DNA from: Pseudomonas nitroreducens
GTDB lineage: Bacteria > Pseudomonadota > Gammaproteobacteria > Pseudomonadales > Pseudomonadaceae
DNA length: 64,000 bases
Direction of reading: 5' to 3'
Assembly: GCF_014204515.1 (NCBI RefSeq)
Contig: NZ_JACHLI010000037.1
Span: 1-64,000, forward strand
Below the pieces are notes generated by a model. The model was not told the origin of the DNA, made no database searches, and saw only the letters and a list, made by a program, of their open reading frames with translations. Of this stretch, positions 24,698 to 33,508 are shown piece after piece. Within the stretch, counting starts at the first letter, position 1; each line of letters starts with the position of its first letter. Position numbers and translations under genes: made by a program.

Positions 24698-25321
24698 ATG
24701 TTCGCCGCATTCGCCTTGGTTGCCAGCACCCACTTCGCCGCTCTGTTGTCGCCGGGGCCGGATTTCTTCCTGCTGATCCGCGCTGCGCTGTTGCGCGGTC
24801 GGCGCCATGCCGACGGCTGCGCGGCGGGTATCGCCCTGGCCAATCTGGCGAGCATGCTGCTGGTGCTGTTCGTCCTGGGGCTGCTGCCTGAGGTGGCGAG
24901 CCACGGGCTGCGAGTGGTGCAGCTGCTAGGCGGCGCCTACTTCGTCTGGCTCGGCGCCCAGGCGCTGCTGGCACGACGGGAGCTGGAGATTCCCACGCAG
25001 CGGGGTGAGCAACGCAGCGGCGGATTTTTAAAGGGTATGCGCGAAGGCCTGCTGGCCAGCAGCCTGAATCCCAAGCTGCCGATCTTCTACACCGGGCTGT
25101 TCGGCGTGCTCGGCCAGTTTCACCTGCCGGGCTGGGCGCTGGGCGTCTGCGTGCTGTGGATGGGCGCGGTGGTGCTGCTGTGGGATATGGCGCTGGTGCG
25201 CCTGCTGGATCGCCCGCGCTGGCGCGGCTGGCTCCAGCGCCGGGTCACGGCGCTGGACCGCCTGTGCGGCGGCCTGCTGCTGGCGCTGGGCGGCTGGCTG
25301 CTGTGGAGCGGGCTGCGCTGA
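24698..25321 (+). CDS. LysE family translocator
   Basis: 207-residue inner-membrane exporter of the LysE/RhtB group. It has six hydrophobic segments and the signature SPGPDFFLLIRAALLRGRR near residues 20-38. The substrate cannot be told from sequence; relatives export amino acids or homoserine lactones. GGAG lies 8 bases before the ATG. It follows the AraC-type regulator by 68 bases and may be controlled by it. Confidence 0.92.
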   Translation: MFAAFALVASTHFAALLSPGPDFFLLIRAALLRGRRHADGCAAGIALANLASMLLVLFVLGLLPEVASHGLRVVQLLGGAYFVWLGAQALLARRELEIPTQRGEQRSGGFLKGMREGLLASSLNPKLPIFYTGLFGVLGQFHLPGWALGVCVLWMGAVVLLWDMALVRLLDRPRWRGWLQRRVTALDRLCGGLLLALGGWLLWSGLR

Positions 25322-25357
25322 GGGTGGTCATTCGAGCCTGGCAGCCCGCTCGCGCGC

Positions 25358-26092
25358 TCAGTCGCGCTCCAGGGTCCAGACCTTGTTGCCGGGCGCGTAC
25401 TGCGGCATCTCGTCGGCCTGGGCGCGGTTCACCGCTTCGAACAGCTCCAGCTTGTCGCCGTCGCGTTCGAACAGGTATTCGCGGCCCTGCTGGCCCTGTT
25501 GCAGCCAGATGCTGTCGTTGTCGCCGCTCATGGCCGCGCAGTCGCCGGCCAGGCACAGCGCGTAACGGTCGGCGCCGGGGAAGCCTTCGAGGTTGCCGTT
25601 GGGCTGGAACTTGACCTTGCTGCCCTTGCCCTGGCCTTCCTCGATGATCCAGGTGCCCTTCAGGTAGGCGGCGTACAGGGCGTTCTCGAAGGTGCTGCCG
25701 GCCGACGTCTGCGCGGCGGGCTGCTCCTTGGGACGCAGGAAGCGTTGTTCGGGCCAGTTGTCGCTGCCCACCTGCACCAGCTCCTTGCCGTCCAGCTCCA
25801 GGGCCTCCTGGTTGCTGCCGTAGAACTCGACGCGGTAGTGCTTGGGATCGGTCTGGGTCAACTGCCCTTCGCCCAGCTCGAAGCCGTTGCTGAAGGTGGC
25901 CTGGCTGGCCTTGGTGTCCAGCTTCCATTCCAGGTTCGGGCCGTAGGCCAGCAGCGCCTCGCGCAGCTTGCCACCCTTGCCGGCGGCATCGATGGCGGCC
26001 TGGTTGACCCAGACCCCGGAAGGGTCGGAAGGGGTGCCGGCGCAGCCGGTGAGCAGGCCGATCAGGGCGCTCAGGATCAGGGCGCGACGCAT
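25358..26092 (-). CDS. Hypothetical lipoprotein
   Basis: 244-residue predicted lipoprotein; function not recognised. The signal peptide MRRALILSALIGLLTGC ends in a good lipobox (LTGC). The rest is rich in charged residues and Trp-containing strands (WVNQAAIDAAGKGG, GTWIIEEGQGKGSKVKFQPNGNL split), suggesting a beta-rich, lipocalin-like domain repeated twice, which is only an impression. AAGGAG precedes the ATG. It lies downstream of ridA in the spoT operon and is separated from it by a hairpin. Confidence 0.8.
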   Translation of the reverse strand: MRRALILSALIGLLTGCAGTPSDPSGVWVNQAAIDAAGKGGKLREALLAYGPNLEWKLDTKASQATFSNGFELGEGQLTQTDPKHYRVEFYGSNQEALELDGKELVQVGSDNWPEQRFLRPKEQPAAQTSAGSTFENALYAAYLKGTWIIEEGQGKGSKVKFQPNGNLEGFPGADRYALCLAGDCAAMSGDNDSIWLQQGQQGREYLFERDGDKLELFEAVNRAQADEMPQYAPGNKVWTLERD

Positions 26093-26115
26093 GTTTGCTC
26101 CTTGCAGACAAAGTA

Positions 26116-26136
26116 ACGGGGCCGCTGGGGCCCCGT
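26116..26136 (-). terminator. Hairpin after ridA
   Basis: ACGGGGCC (26116-26123) pairs with GGCCCCGT (26129-26136). On the minus strand it lies after the ridA stop and before the lipoprotein gene. The T run is poor. Confidence 0.55.
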
Positions 26137-26152
26137 AGGTGTTTCGTGACGC

Positions 26153-26533
26153 TTATTCGAGGACGACGATGGCGTCCATCTCGACCTGGGCGCCCTTGGG
26201 CAGCGCGGCAACGCCGATGGCGGCGCGGGCCGGGTAGGGCTGGACGAAGTACTTGCCCATGATCTCGTTGACCTTGGCGAAGTGCGACAGGTCGGTGAGG
26301 AAGATGTTCAGCTTGGCGACGTCGTGCAGGTAGCCGCCGGAGGCTTCGATGACGGCTTTGAGGTTCTCGAAGACCTGGACGGTCTGCTCTTCGAAGCCCT
26401 CGACCAGTTCCATGGTTTTCGGGTCCAGCGGGATCTGACCGGAGACATAGACGGTGTTGCCAGCCTTGATCGCCTGGGAGTAGGTGCCAATGGCGGCCGG
26501 GGCCTTGTCGGTGTGGATAACGGTCTTGGTCAT
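26153..26533 (-). CDS. ridA: RidA family reactive intermediate/imine deaminase
   Basis: 126-residue cytoplasmic protein that hydrolyses reactive enamine/imine intermediates made by PLP enzymes. The archetypal RidA residues are present: R103 in YPARAAIGVAALPKGAQVEMD and E118. A second, shorter relative lies at 55730. AAGGAG precedes the ATG. It follows spoT by 21 bases in the gmk-rpoZ-spoT-ridA order found in many gammaproteobacteria. Confidence 0.96.
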   Translation of the reverse strand: MTKTVIHTDKAPAAIGTYSQAIKAGNTVYVSGQIPLDPKTMELVEGFEEQTVQVFENLKAVIEASGGYLHDVAKLNIFLTDLSHFAKVNEIMGKYFVQPYPARAAIGVAALPKGAQVEMDAIVVLE

Positions 26534-26554
26534 GTCGACTCCTTGGGGTGGGGA

Positions 26555-28663
26555 TCAGCTGCGCATGCGGGTGATGCGGATCACGCCCTTGAGCGCGCGC
26601 AGCTTCTTGATGACGCGGGCCAGGTGCACACGGTCATGCACGCTGACGACGAGCTGGACCACGCTGATGCGACCGTCGCGCTCGTCCATGCTGATCTTCT
26701 CGATGTTGCCGTCGGCAGCGTTGACGCTGGTCGCCAGCAGGGCGATCAGGCCGCGCTGGTGCTCCAGCTCGACGCGCAGCTCGACGTTGAACTCGCCGGT
26801 GACATCCTTGGCCCAGCTGAGCTGGATGCATTTTTCCGGGTTGTTGCGGATTTCGCTGATGTTCCGGCAGTTCTCCAGGTGCACGACCATGCCCTTGCCG
26901 GCCGACAGGTGGCCGACGATCGGGTCGCCGGGGATCGGCGTGCAGCACTTGGCGTAGCTGAGCACCAGGCCTTCGGTACCGCGGATCGCCAGCGGCCCTT
27001 CGGCGCTCGGCGCTTCCTCGCCCTCGCTGGACAGCAGGCGGCGTGCGACCACGTAGGCCATGCGGTTGCCCAGGCCGATCTCTTCGAGCAGGTCCTCGAA
27101 GACTTCCATGCGGTATTCGTTGAGCACGCCCTGGATACGTTCCTGGGGGATCTTCTCCAGGTGGCTGTCGAAGCCGGCCAGGGTCTTGTTCAGCAGGCGC
27201 TCACCGAGGTTGATCGACTCGGAGCGGCGCTGCAGCTTGAGCGCGTGGCGGATGTGCGTGCGCGCCTTGCCGGTGACCACGAAGTTGAGCCAGGCCGGGT
27301 TTGGCCGGGTACCCGGCGCGGTGACGATCTCCACCGTCGCGCCGCTCTGCAGCGGTTCGGACAGCGGCGCCAGGCGGCGGTTGATGCGGCAGGCGATGCA
27401 GCTGTTGCCGACGTCGGTGTGCACCGCGTAGGCGAAGTCGACGGCCGTGGAGCCTTTGGGCAGCTCCATGATGCGGCCTTTGGGCGTGAACACGTAGACC
27501 TCGTCCGGGAACAGGTCGATCTTCACGTTCTCGATGAATTCCAGCGAGTTGCCGGCGCGTTGCTGTAGTTCGAGGATGCCCTTCACCCACTGGCGCGCGC
27601 GGGCGTGGGTGCCCTTGGGCGACTCGTCCTCATCGGACTTGTACAGCCAGTGCGCGGCGATGCCGTGGTTGGCCATCTCTTCCATCTCGCGGGTGCGGAT
27701 CTGGATTTCGATGGGCACGCCGTGCATGCCGAACAGGGTGGTGTGCAACGACTGGTAGCCGTTGGCCTTGGGAATCGCGATGTAGTCCTTGAAGCGACCG
27801 GGGAACGGCTTGTACAGGTTGTGTACGGCGCCGAGCACGCGGTAGCAGGTGTCGACCTTGTCGACGATGATGCGGAAGGCGTAGACGTCCATGATCTCGT
27901 TGAACGCCTTGCGCTTGCCGCGCATCTTCTTGTAGATGCTGAACAGGTGCTTCTCGCGGCCCAGGACCTGACCTTCCATGCCTTCGCGGGCGAGGCAGTT
28001 GACCAGCGATTCCTGGATCTTGCCGACGATCTCGCGGCGGTTGCCGCGGGCCTTCTTCACCGCCTGGCGGATGCGCTCGGAGCGCATCGGGTGCATGGCC
28101 TTGAAGCCCAGGTCCTCGAATTCCACGCGCATGCTGTGCATGCCCAGCCGGTTGGCGATGGGGGCGTAGATTTCCAGGGTTTCCTTGGCGATGCGCCGGC
28201 GTTTCTCGCCCGACAGCACTTCCAGGGTGCGCATGTTGTGCAGGCGGTCGGCCAGCTTCACCAAGATCACGCGGATGTCGCGCGCCATGGCCATGGCCAT
28301 CTTCTGGAAGTTCTCGGCCTGCGCCTCGGCCTTGGACTCGAAGTTCATCTGGGTCAGCTTGCTGACCCCGTCGACGAGTTCCGAGACGGTCTCGCCGAAC
28401 TGCGCGGTGAGCGCTTCCTTGGCGATGCCGGTGTCCTCGATCACGTCGTGCAGCATGGCTGCCATCAGGCTCTGATGGTCCATGTGCATGTCGGCGAGGA
28501 TATTGGCGACGGCGAGCGGATGGGTGACGTAGGCCTCGCCGCTGCGGCGGCGCTGCCCGTCGTGGGCCTGCTCGGCGTAGTAGTAGGCGCGGCGGACCAG
28601 GTTGACCTGATCCGGGCCCAGGTAGCTCGACAGACGGTCGGCGAAGGCATCTATGCTCGGCAT
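26555..28663 (-). CDS. spoT: Bifunctional (p)ppGpp synthetase/hydrolase SpoT
   Basis: Controls the stringent response by hydrolysing, and weakly making, (p)ppGpp. The 702-residue protein has an N-terminal HD hydrolase domain (H72-D73 in MLHDVIEDTG), a synthetase domain with the RxKD motif (PGRFKDYIAIPK) typical of SpoT rather than RelA, a TGS domain (DEVYVFTPKGRIMELPKGS region), and a C-terminal ACT domain. The ATG follows AGGGGG. It lies 60 bases after rpoZ on the same strand. Confidence 0.98.
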   Translation of the reverse strand: MPSIDAFADRLSSYLGPDQVNLVRRAYYYAEQAHDGQRRRSGEAYVTHPLAVANILADMHMDHQSLMAAMLHDVIEDTGIAKEALTAQFGETVSELVDGVSKLTQMNFESKAEAQAENFQKMAMAMARDIRVILVKLADRLHNMRTLEVLSGEKRRRIAKETLEIYAPIANRLGMHSMRVEFEDLGFKAMHPMRSERIRQAVKKARGNRREIVGKIQESLVNCLAREGMEGQVLGREKHLFSIYKKMRGKRKAFNEIMDVYAFRIIVDKVDTCYRVLGAVHNLYKPFPGRFKDYIAIPKANGYQSLHTTLFGMHGVPIEIQIRTREMEEMANHGIAAHWLYKSDEDESPKGTHARARQWVKGILELQQRAGNSLEFIENVKIDLFPDEVYVFTPKGRIMELPKGSTAVDFAYAVHTDVGNSCIACRINRRLAPLSEPLQSGATVEIVTAPGTRPNPAWLNFVVTGKARTHIRHALKLQRRSESINLGERLLNKTLAGFDSHLEKIPQERIQGVLNEYRMEVFEDLLEEIGLGNRMAYVVARRLLSSEGEEAPSAEGPLAIRGTEGLVLSYAKCCTPIPGDPIVGHLSAGKGMVVHLENCRNISEIRNNPEKCIQLSWAKDVTGEFNVELRVELEHQRGLIALLATSVNAADGNIEKISMDERDGRISVVQLVVSVHDRVHLARVIKKLRALKGVIRITRMRS

Positions 28664-28723
28664 GGGTTCACCCCCTGCCGAGCGGTACGTCGCAGTGCAC
28701 CGATTCGTCGGCCGGACATCGAC

Positions 28724-28990
28724 TTACAGGGCCTCGTTGTTGGCCTCGTCTTCGAAGGCAGCGAACAGCGGTTCTTCTTCAACCACGTCCTCCAGCAGAA
28801 CGATTTCGTTGTCAATCAGGCCGGAAGCGATTTCGCGCAGGGCGACGACGGTGGGCTTGTCGTTTTCCCACGGTACCTTGGGCTCTTTGCCGCCGGTCGC
28901 CAGCTGGCGCGAACGCTTGGTGGCGAGCATGACCAGTTCGAAACGGTTATCGACGTTGTCCAGGCAGTCTTCAACGGTGACGCGGGCCAT
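28724..28990 (-). CDS. rpoZ: RNA polymerase omega subunit
   Basis: 88-residue subunit that helps RNA polymerase assembly and forms part of a ppGpp site. It begins MARVTVEDCLDNVDNRFELV, the invariant start of the family, followed by ATKRSRQLA and KPTVVALREIASG. ATG at 28990 with GAGGA upstream is preferred over an in-frame ATG 4 codons earlier. Lies between gmk and spoT. Confidence 0.98.
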   Translation of the reverse strand: MARVTVEDCLDNVDNRFELVMLATKRSRQLATGGKEPKVPWENDKPTVVALREIASGLIDNEIVLLEDVVEEEPLFAAFEDEANNEAL

Positions 28991-29091
28991 GGTGTTCCTC
29001 ATTACGCAAATGGAGACCCGGAGAAATACCGGGCGGACTGGATAGTCTAAAAAATCGCCAATCTTTATGGAAGTGCCTTTGCTCGCCTGTT

Positions 29092-29703
29092 TCAGGCCAG
29101 CAGGCGCTGCAGCAGCTCGGTGTGGCGCTGCTGCTGGGCATCCTGGCGCAGCTGGCGGGCGCGGAAGATCGCCTTGAGATCCTCCAGCGCGTGGGCGAAG
29201 TCGTCGTTGATCACCAGGTGATCGTATTCCACATAGTGGCTCATTTCACTGACGGCTTCCTGCATGCGCCGCTCGATCACCTCGTCGCTGTCCTGGCCGC
29301 GGTTGGTCAGGCGCTGGCGCAGGGCTTCCTGGGTCGGCGGCAGGATGAAGATCGACTGCGCCTGGGGCATCAGCCGGCGCACCTGCTGCGCGCCCTGCCA
29401 GTCGATCTCCAGGATCAGGTCGTTGCCTTCGGCGAGGGTCTTCTCGACCCAGCGCTGCGAGGTGCCGTAGAGGTTGTCGAAGACCTGCGCGTGCTCGAGG
29501 AATTCGTTGCGCTCGAGCATGGCGCGGAAGGTGTCATGGCCGACGAAGTGGTAGTTCACCCCGTCCACTTCGCCCGGGCGCATGCCGCGGGTGGTGTGGG
29601 AGACGGAGACGCGCACGCTGGGCATGGCGTCGAGCAGGGCCTTGACCAGGCTGGTCTTGCCGGCGCCGGACGGAGCGGAAACGATGTAGAGGGTGCCGGA
29701 CAT
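29092..29703 (-). CDS. gmk: Guanylate kinase
   Basis: 203-residue enzyme that phosphorylates GMP to GDP, feeding GTP and (p)ppGpp synthesis. P-loop APSGAGKTS spans residues 10-18; the GMP-binding part includes SVSHTTRGMRPGEVDGVNY and the lid EWIDWQGAQ-like segment ILEIDWQGAQQVR. AGGAA precedes the ATG. First gene of gmk-rpoZ-spoT, about 50 bases after yicC. Confidence 0.98.
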   Translation of the reverse strand: MSGTLYIVSAPSGAGKTSLVKALLDAMPSVRVSVSHTTRGMRPGEVDGVNYHFVGHDTFRAMLERNEFLEHAQVFDNLYGTSQRWVEKTLAEGNDLILEIDWQGAQQVRRLMPQAQSIFILPPTQEALRQRLTNRGQDSDEVIERRMQEAVSEMSHYVEYDHLVINDDFAHALEDLKAIFRARQLRQDAQQQRHTELLQRLLA

Positions 29704-29754
29704 GGCGCGTTCCTGGAGTTGCGGTTGACGGTGGTTGAAGCCGGGCGCGCCGGC

Positions 29755-30618
29755 CTACTCGATATTCTGGACCTGTTCGCGCATCTGCTCGATCAGCACC
29801 TTGAGGTTGACCGCGGCCTGGGTGGAGCGCGGGTCGAAAGCCTTCGAGCCTAGAGTGTTGGCCTCGCGGTTGAGTTCCTGCATGAGGAAGTCCAGGCGCC
29901 GGCCGGCGGCGCCGCCGGCCTTGAGCACGCGGCGCACCTCGGTGACGTGGGTGGTCAGGCGATCCAGTTCCTCGGCGACGTCGCTCTTCTGCGCCAGCAG
30001 GACCATTTCCTGCTCCAGGCGCTGCGGGTCGAGCTCGGCCTTCATCTCGGTGAAGCGGTCGAGGATCTTCTGGCGCTGGTTGGCGAGCATCTGCGGCACC
30101 AGCTCGCGCAGGTTGACCACTTCTTCCTGCATCGCGCTCAGGCGCTCGTCGATGATCTTCGACAGCTCGGCGCCTTCGCGGGCGCGGCCGGCCTTGAGCT
30201 CGTCGAGGGCCTGGTTGAAGGCGGCCAGGGCGCTGGCGTTGAGCGCCTGCGGATCGGCCGCATCGCCCACCAGCACGCCCGGCCAGGCCAGCACGGCCAG
30301 CGGGTCGAGGGGAGCGGGTTGCTGGATCAGGCCGGCGACGGTCTCGGCGGCGGCGACCAGCTGCGCGGCGCGCTCGCGGTCGACCTGCAGCGGCTTGCCG
30401 GCGCTCTCCTCGTTGAAGCGCAGGGTGCATTCCACCTTGCCGCGCGACAGGCCCTGGCGCAGCGCTTCGCGGACCGCGCCTTCGAGGTCACGGAAGGCTT
30501 CGGGCAGACGCAGGTTGGGTTCGAGGTAGCGATGGTTGACCGAGCGCAGCTCCCAGCTCAGGGTTCCATGGGTGCCGGCGCGCTCGACGCGGGCAAAGGC
30601 GGTCATGCTGTGGACCAT
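29755..30618 (-). CDS. YicC family endoribonuclease
   Basis: 287-residue protein. It starts MVHSMTAFARVE, the conserved N-terminus of YicC proteins, and ends with the family C-terminal block RLDFLMQELNREANTLGSKA. E. coli YicC has been reported to be an endoribonuclease that promotes decay of the small RNA RyhB. GAGAGGTG precedes the start. It lies upstream of gmk on the minus strand and divergent from rph. Confidence 0.95.
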   Translation of the reverse strand: MVHSMTAFARVERAGTHGTLSWELRSVNHRYLEPNLRLPEAFRDLEGAVREALRQGLSRGKVECTLRFNEESAGKPLQVDRERAAQLVAAAETVAGLIQQPAPLDPLAVLAWPGVLVGDAADPQALNASALAAFNQALDELKAGRAREGAELSKIIDERLSAMQEEVVNLRELVPQMLANQRQKILDRFTEMKAELDPQRLEQEMVLLAQKSDVAEELDRLTTHVTEVRRVLKAGGAAGRRLDFLMQELNREANTLGSKAFDPRSTQAAVNLKVLIEQMREQVQNIE

Positions 30619-30715
30619 GGAGTCACCTCTCTAAAGGACTGGGAAAACGGCCGACAGGTCGTCGGAAACCGGTAATTGTACCCCAGCGTGGCGCGCAGCC
30701 GCACGCCGGCGGTGG

Positions 30716-30742
30716 TTGCGCCCGTCCGCTGGCCTCTATAAT
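30716..30742 (+). promoter_or_regulatory. Sigma-70 type promoter for rph
   Basis: TTGCGC (30716-30721), 15-base spacer, TATAAT (30737-30742). The -10 is a perfect consensus; the spacer is one or two bases short of ideal. It lies 40 bases before the rph ATG. Confidence 0.7.
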
Positions 30743-30782
30743 GGCGGACATTCCCCGCCAGCAATCTGTACAGGATGCCTCC

Positions 30783-31502
30783 ATGAACCGTCCCAGTGGC
30801 CGCGCCGCCGACCAACTGCGCCCGATCCGTATCACCCGCCATTACACCAAGCACGCCGAGGGCTCCGTGCTGGTCGAGTTCGGCGACACCAAGGTGATCT
30901 GCACCGTCAGCGCCGAATCCGGTGTGCCGCGTTTCCTCAAGGGCCAGGGCCAGGGCTGGCTGACCGCCGAATATGGCATGCTGCCGCGTTCCACCGGCGA
31001 GCGTAACCAGCGCGAAGCCGCGCGTGGCAAGCAGGGTGGCCGTACCCTGGAAATCCAGCGCCTGATCGGCCGTTCCCTGCGCGCCGCGCTGGACCTGACC
31101 AAGCTGGGCGAGAACACCCTGTACATCGACTGCGATGTGATCCAGGCCGACGGCGGCACCCGCACCGCTTCCATCACCGGCGCCACCGTGGCGCTGATCG
31201 ACGCCCTGGCCGTGCTGAAGAAGCGCGGCGCGCTCAAGGGCAACCCGCTCAAGCAGATGGTCGCTGCGGTGTCCGTGGGCATGTACCAGGGTGTGCCGGT
31301 ATTGGACCTGGACTACCTGGAAGACTCCGCTGCCGAGACCGACCTCAACGTGGTCATGACCGATGCCGGCGGCTTCATCGAAGTCCAGGGCACTGCCGAG
31401 GGGGCACCCTTCCAGCCGGCCGAGCTGAATGCCATGCTGGAACTGGCGCAACAGGGCCTGCGCGAGCTGTTCGAGCTGCAACGCACCGCGCTGGCGGATT
31501 GA
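30783..31502 (+). CDS. rph: Ribonuclease PH
   Basis: 239-residue phosphorolytic 3'-5' exoribonuclease that trims tRNA precursors. Typical features are RPIRITRHYTKHAEGSVLVEFGDTKV (read in parts), GWLTAEYGMLPRSTGERNQRE and the phosphate-binding region around GRSLRAALDL. The ATG at 30783 is chosen because it gives the usual N-terminus and sits well behind the TATAAT promoter; an in-frame ATG at 30741 overlaps that promoter. Confidence 0.97.
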   Translation: MNRPSGRAADQLRPIRITRHYTKHAEGSVLVEFGDTKVICTVSAESGVPRFLKGQGQGWLTAEYGMLPRSTGERNQREAARGKQGGRTLEIQRLIGRSLRAALDLTKLGENTLYIDCDVIQADGGTRTASITGATVALIDALAVLKKRGALKGNPLKQMVAAVSVGMYQGVPVLDLDYLEDSAAETDLNVVMTDAGGFIEVQGTAEGAPFQPAELNAMLELAQQGLRELFELQRTALAD

Positions 31503-31551
31503 CCCGACGGGCGGCGGCGCCGCCCGCTCTTCACGTGCAAGGAGCGACAGG

Positions 31552-31923
31552 ATGAGCGACGAAGTCCCGGTACAGCAGGTTCAGCCGAGCCAGGAAGCCC
31601 GGCAGTGGGCGATGTTCTGCCACTTCGCCGCCTTCCTCGGCTTCATCTTCCCCTTCGGCAACCTGATCGGGCCGCTGATCGTCTGGCAGGTCAAGCGTGA
31701 ATCGGACCCGTTCGTGGACCGCCAGGGCAAGGAAGCGCTGAACTTCCAGATCACCGTGAGCCTCGCGGTGGTGGTCAGCTTCCTGCTGATGCTGGTGGTG
31801 ATCGGCTTCTTCCTGCTCGGCCTGGTGAGCATCGGCGCGCTGGTGCTGACCATCATCGCCGGGATCAAGGCCAACGAGGGGCTGGATTACCGCTATCCCT
31901 TCACCTGGCGGCCGATCAAGTAG
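31552..31923 (+). CDS. DUF4870 domain-containing membrane protein
   Basis: 123-residue inner-membrane protein. It has a short polar N-terminus, then three hydrophobic helices (WAMFCHFAAFLGFIFPFGNLIGPLI; VSLAVVVSFLLMLVVIGFFLL; VSIGALVLTIIAGIKA, each cited in part) and the family hallmark DRQGKEALNFQIT. The function is unknown; DUF4870 proteins are widespread. AAGGAG precedes the ATG at 31552. It follows rph by 49 bases and ends in a strong terminator. Confidence 0.93.
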   Translation: MSDEVPVQQVQPSQEARQWAMFCHFAAFLGFIFPFGNLIGPLIVWQVKRESDPFVDRQGKEALNFQITVSLAVVVSFLLMLVVIGFFLLGLVSIGALVLTIIAGIKANEGLDYRYPFTWRPIK

Positions 31924-31939
31924 GTGATTGCCAGAGACG

Positions 31940-31967
31940 AAAAAGCCGGCTTATAGCCGGCTTTTTT
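31940..31967. terminator. Bidirectional terminator between DUF4870 gene and crc
   Basis: AAAAAGCCGGC (31940-31950), loop TTATA, GCCGGCTTTTTT. It serves both convergent genes. Confidence 0.9.
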
Positions 31968-31987
31968 CTGCCTGGTCAGGCGCGATC

Positions 31988-32767
31988 TCAGATGCTCAGC
32001 GTCCAGTCGTAGTCGACGATCAGCGGCGCATGCTGGGAGAAGCGCGGCTGGCGCGGCAGCTTGGCATTGCGCACGAAGCGACGCAGACCCGGCGTGAGGA
32101 TCTGGTAGTCGAAACGCCAGCCCAGGTTGAGCAGCTCGGCCTGTTCGCTTTCCGGCCACCAGCTGTACTGGTCGCCTTCGCGGTTGACTTCGCGCAGGGC
32201 GTCGACGTAGCCCATGGTGCCGAAGATCTCATCCATCCAGCCACGCTCGGGTGCCATGAAACCGGGGGATTGCTGGCATTCGCGCCAGTTCTTCACGTCC
32301 AGCTTCTGGTGCGCCACGTACAGCGAACCGCAATAGATGTATTCGCGGCGCTTGCGGCGCTGCTTGTTCATGTACTGGGCGAAATCGTCCATGAACTTGA
32401 ACTTGTGGTTCAGGTTCTCGTCCCCTTCCTGCCCGGTAGGCAGCAGGAGAGTGGCGATACTCACCTTATCGAAATCGGCTTGCAGGTAGCGCCCGTAACG
32501 ATCGGCCATCTCGAAACCCAGGCCGCTTATGACAGCCTTGGGTTGCAGACGACTATAGATTGCGACGCCGCCCTGACTGGGCACTTCGGCATCGCAGGCG
32601 TACAGGAAGTAGCCATCCAGTTGGTAGGACGGGTCATCCAGATCGAAAGCGGAGGCGCGGGTATCCTGCAAGCAGATCACGTCGGCATTCTGGGCTTGCA
32701 GCCAGCTGAGCAAACCACGCTCGGCCGCAGCCTGAATACCATTCACGTTCACACTGATGATCCGCAT
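31988..32767 (-). CDS. crc: Catabolite repression control protein Crc
   Basis: 259-residue regulator that, together with Hfq, represses translation of catabolic mRNAs with A-rich sites when preferred carbon sources are present. It belongs to the endonuclease/exonuclease/phosphatase fold (MRIISVNVNGIQAAAERGL, FDYQILTP, HAPLIVDYDW), but key catalytic positions are altered, for example LQDTRA in place of the LQETK motif and GSLYVAH in place of a GDFN motif, as known for Pseudomonas Crc, which lacks nuclease activity. Divergent from pyrE with an 81-base gap. Confidence 0.97.
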   Translation of the reverse strand: MRIISVNVNGIQAAAERGLLSWLQAQNADVICLQDTRASAFDLDDPSYQLDGYFLYACDAEVPSQGGVAIYSRLQPKAVISGLGFEMADRYGRYLQADFDKVSIATLLLPTGQEGDENLNHKFKFMDDFAQYMNKQRRKRREYIYCGSLYVAHQKLDVKNWRECQQSPGFMAPERGWMDEIFGTMGYVDALREVNREGDQYSWWPESEQAELLNLGWRFDYQILTPGLRRFVRNAKLPRQPRFSQHAPLIVDYDWTLSI

Positions 32768-32848
32768 AAATGGCCCCCAAAATCACGTGTGTGTATGATA
32801 CCCGAGCTCAAACGGTTTAGCTAAATTCATACCGGCCGGTTCTTTCCC

Positions 32849-33490
32849 ATGCACGCATATCAACGCGATTTCATCCGCTTCGCCATCGAGCGCGGCGTTC
32901 TGCGCTTCGGCGAGTTCACTCTCAAGTCCGGGCGCACCAGTCCTTACTTCTTCAATGCCGGTCTGTTCAACACCGGGATTGCGCTGTCCCAGCTGGGCCG
33001 TTTCTACGCCAGTGCGGTGGTCGACAGCGGCATACCTTTCGACGTGTTGTTCGGCCCCGCCTATAAAGGAATCCCACTGGCGGCCGCTACAGCCATTGCA
33101 CTGGCCGAACAGCACGGCCGCGACCTGCCCTGGTGCTTCAACCGCAAGGAAGCCAAGGACCACGGCGAGGGCGGCACGCTGGTTGGCGCTCCGCTGGTCG
33201 GCCGCGCGCTGATCATCGATGACGTGATCACCGCTGGCACCGCGATCCGCGAGGTCATGCAGATCATCGACGCCCAGGGCGCCCAGGCTGCCGGCGTGCT
33301 GATCGCGCTGAACCGCCAGGAGCGCGGCAAGGGCGAGCTGTCGGCGATCCAGGAAGTCGAACGCGACTTCTCGATTCCGGTGGTGAGCATCGTTTCGCTG
33401 GAACAGGTGCTTGAATATCTGGCAGGCGATGCGCAACTCAAGCAGCATCTGTCGGCAGTCGAGGCTTATCGGGCGCAGTACGGCATCTAA
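32849..33490 (+). CDS. pyrE: Orotate phosphoribosyltransferase
   Basis: 213-residue enzyme that converts orotate and PRPP to OMP in pyrimidine synthesis. It carries KSGRTSPYFFNAGLF for orotate binding, FGPAYKGIPLAAATAIAL, and the PRPP motif ALIIDDVITAGTAIRE. Length is normal for the family. It is next to crc, as in other pseudomonads. Confidence 0.98.
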   Translation: MHAYQRDFIRFAIERGVLRFGEFTLKSGRTSPYFFNAGLFNTGIALSQLGRFYASAVVDSGIPFDVLFGPAYKGIPLAAATAIALAEQHGRDLPWCFNRKEAKDHGEGGTLVGAPLVGRALIIDDVITAGTAIREVMQIIDAQGAQAAGVLIALNRQERGKGELSAIQEVERDFSIPVVSIVSLEQVLEYLAGDAQLKQHLSAVEAYRAQYGI

Positions 33491-33508
33491 CCGAACAGGG
33501 TATCTGGC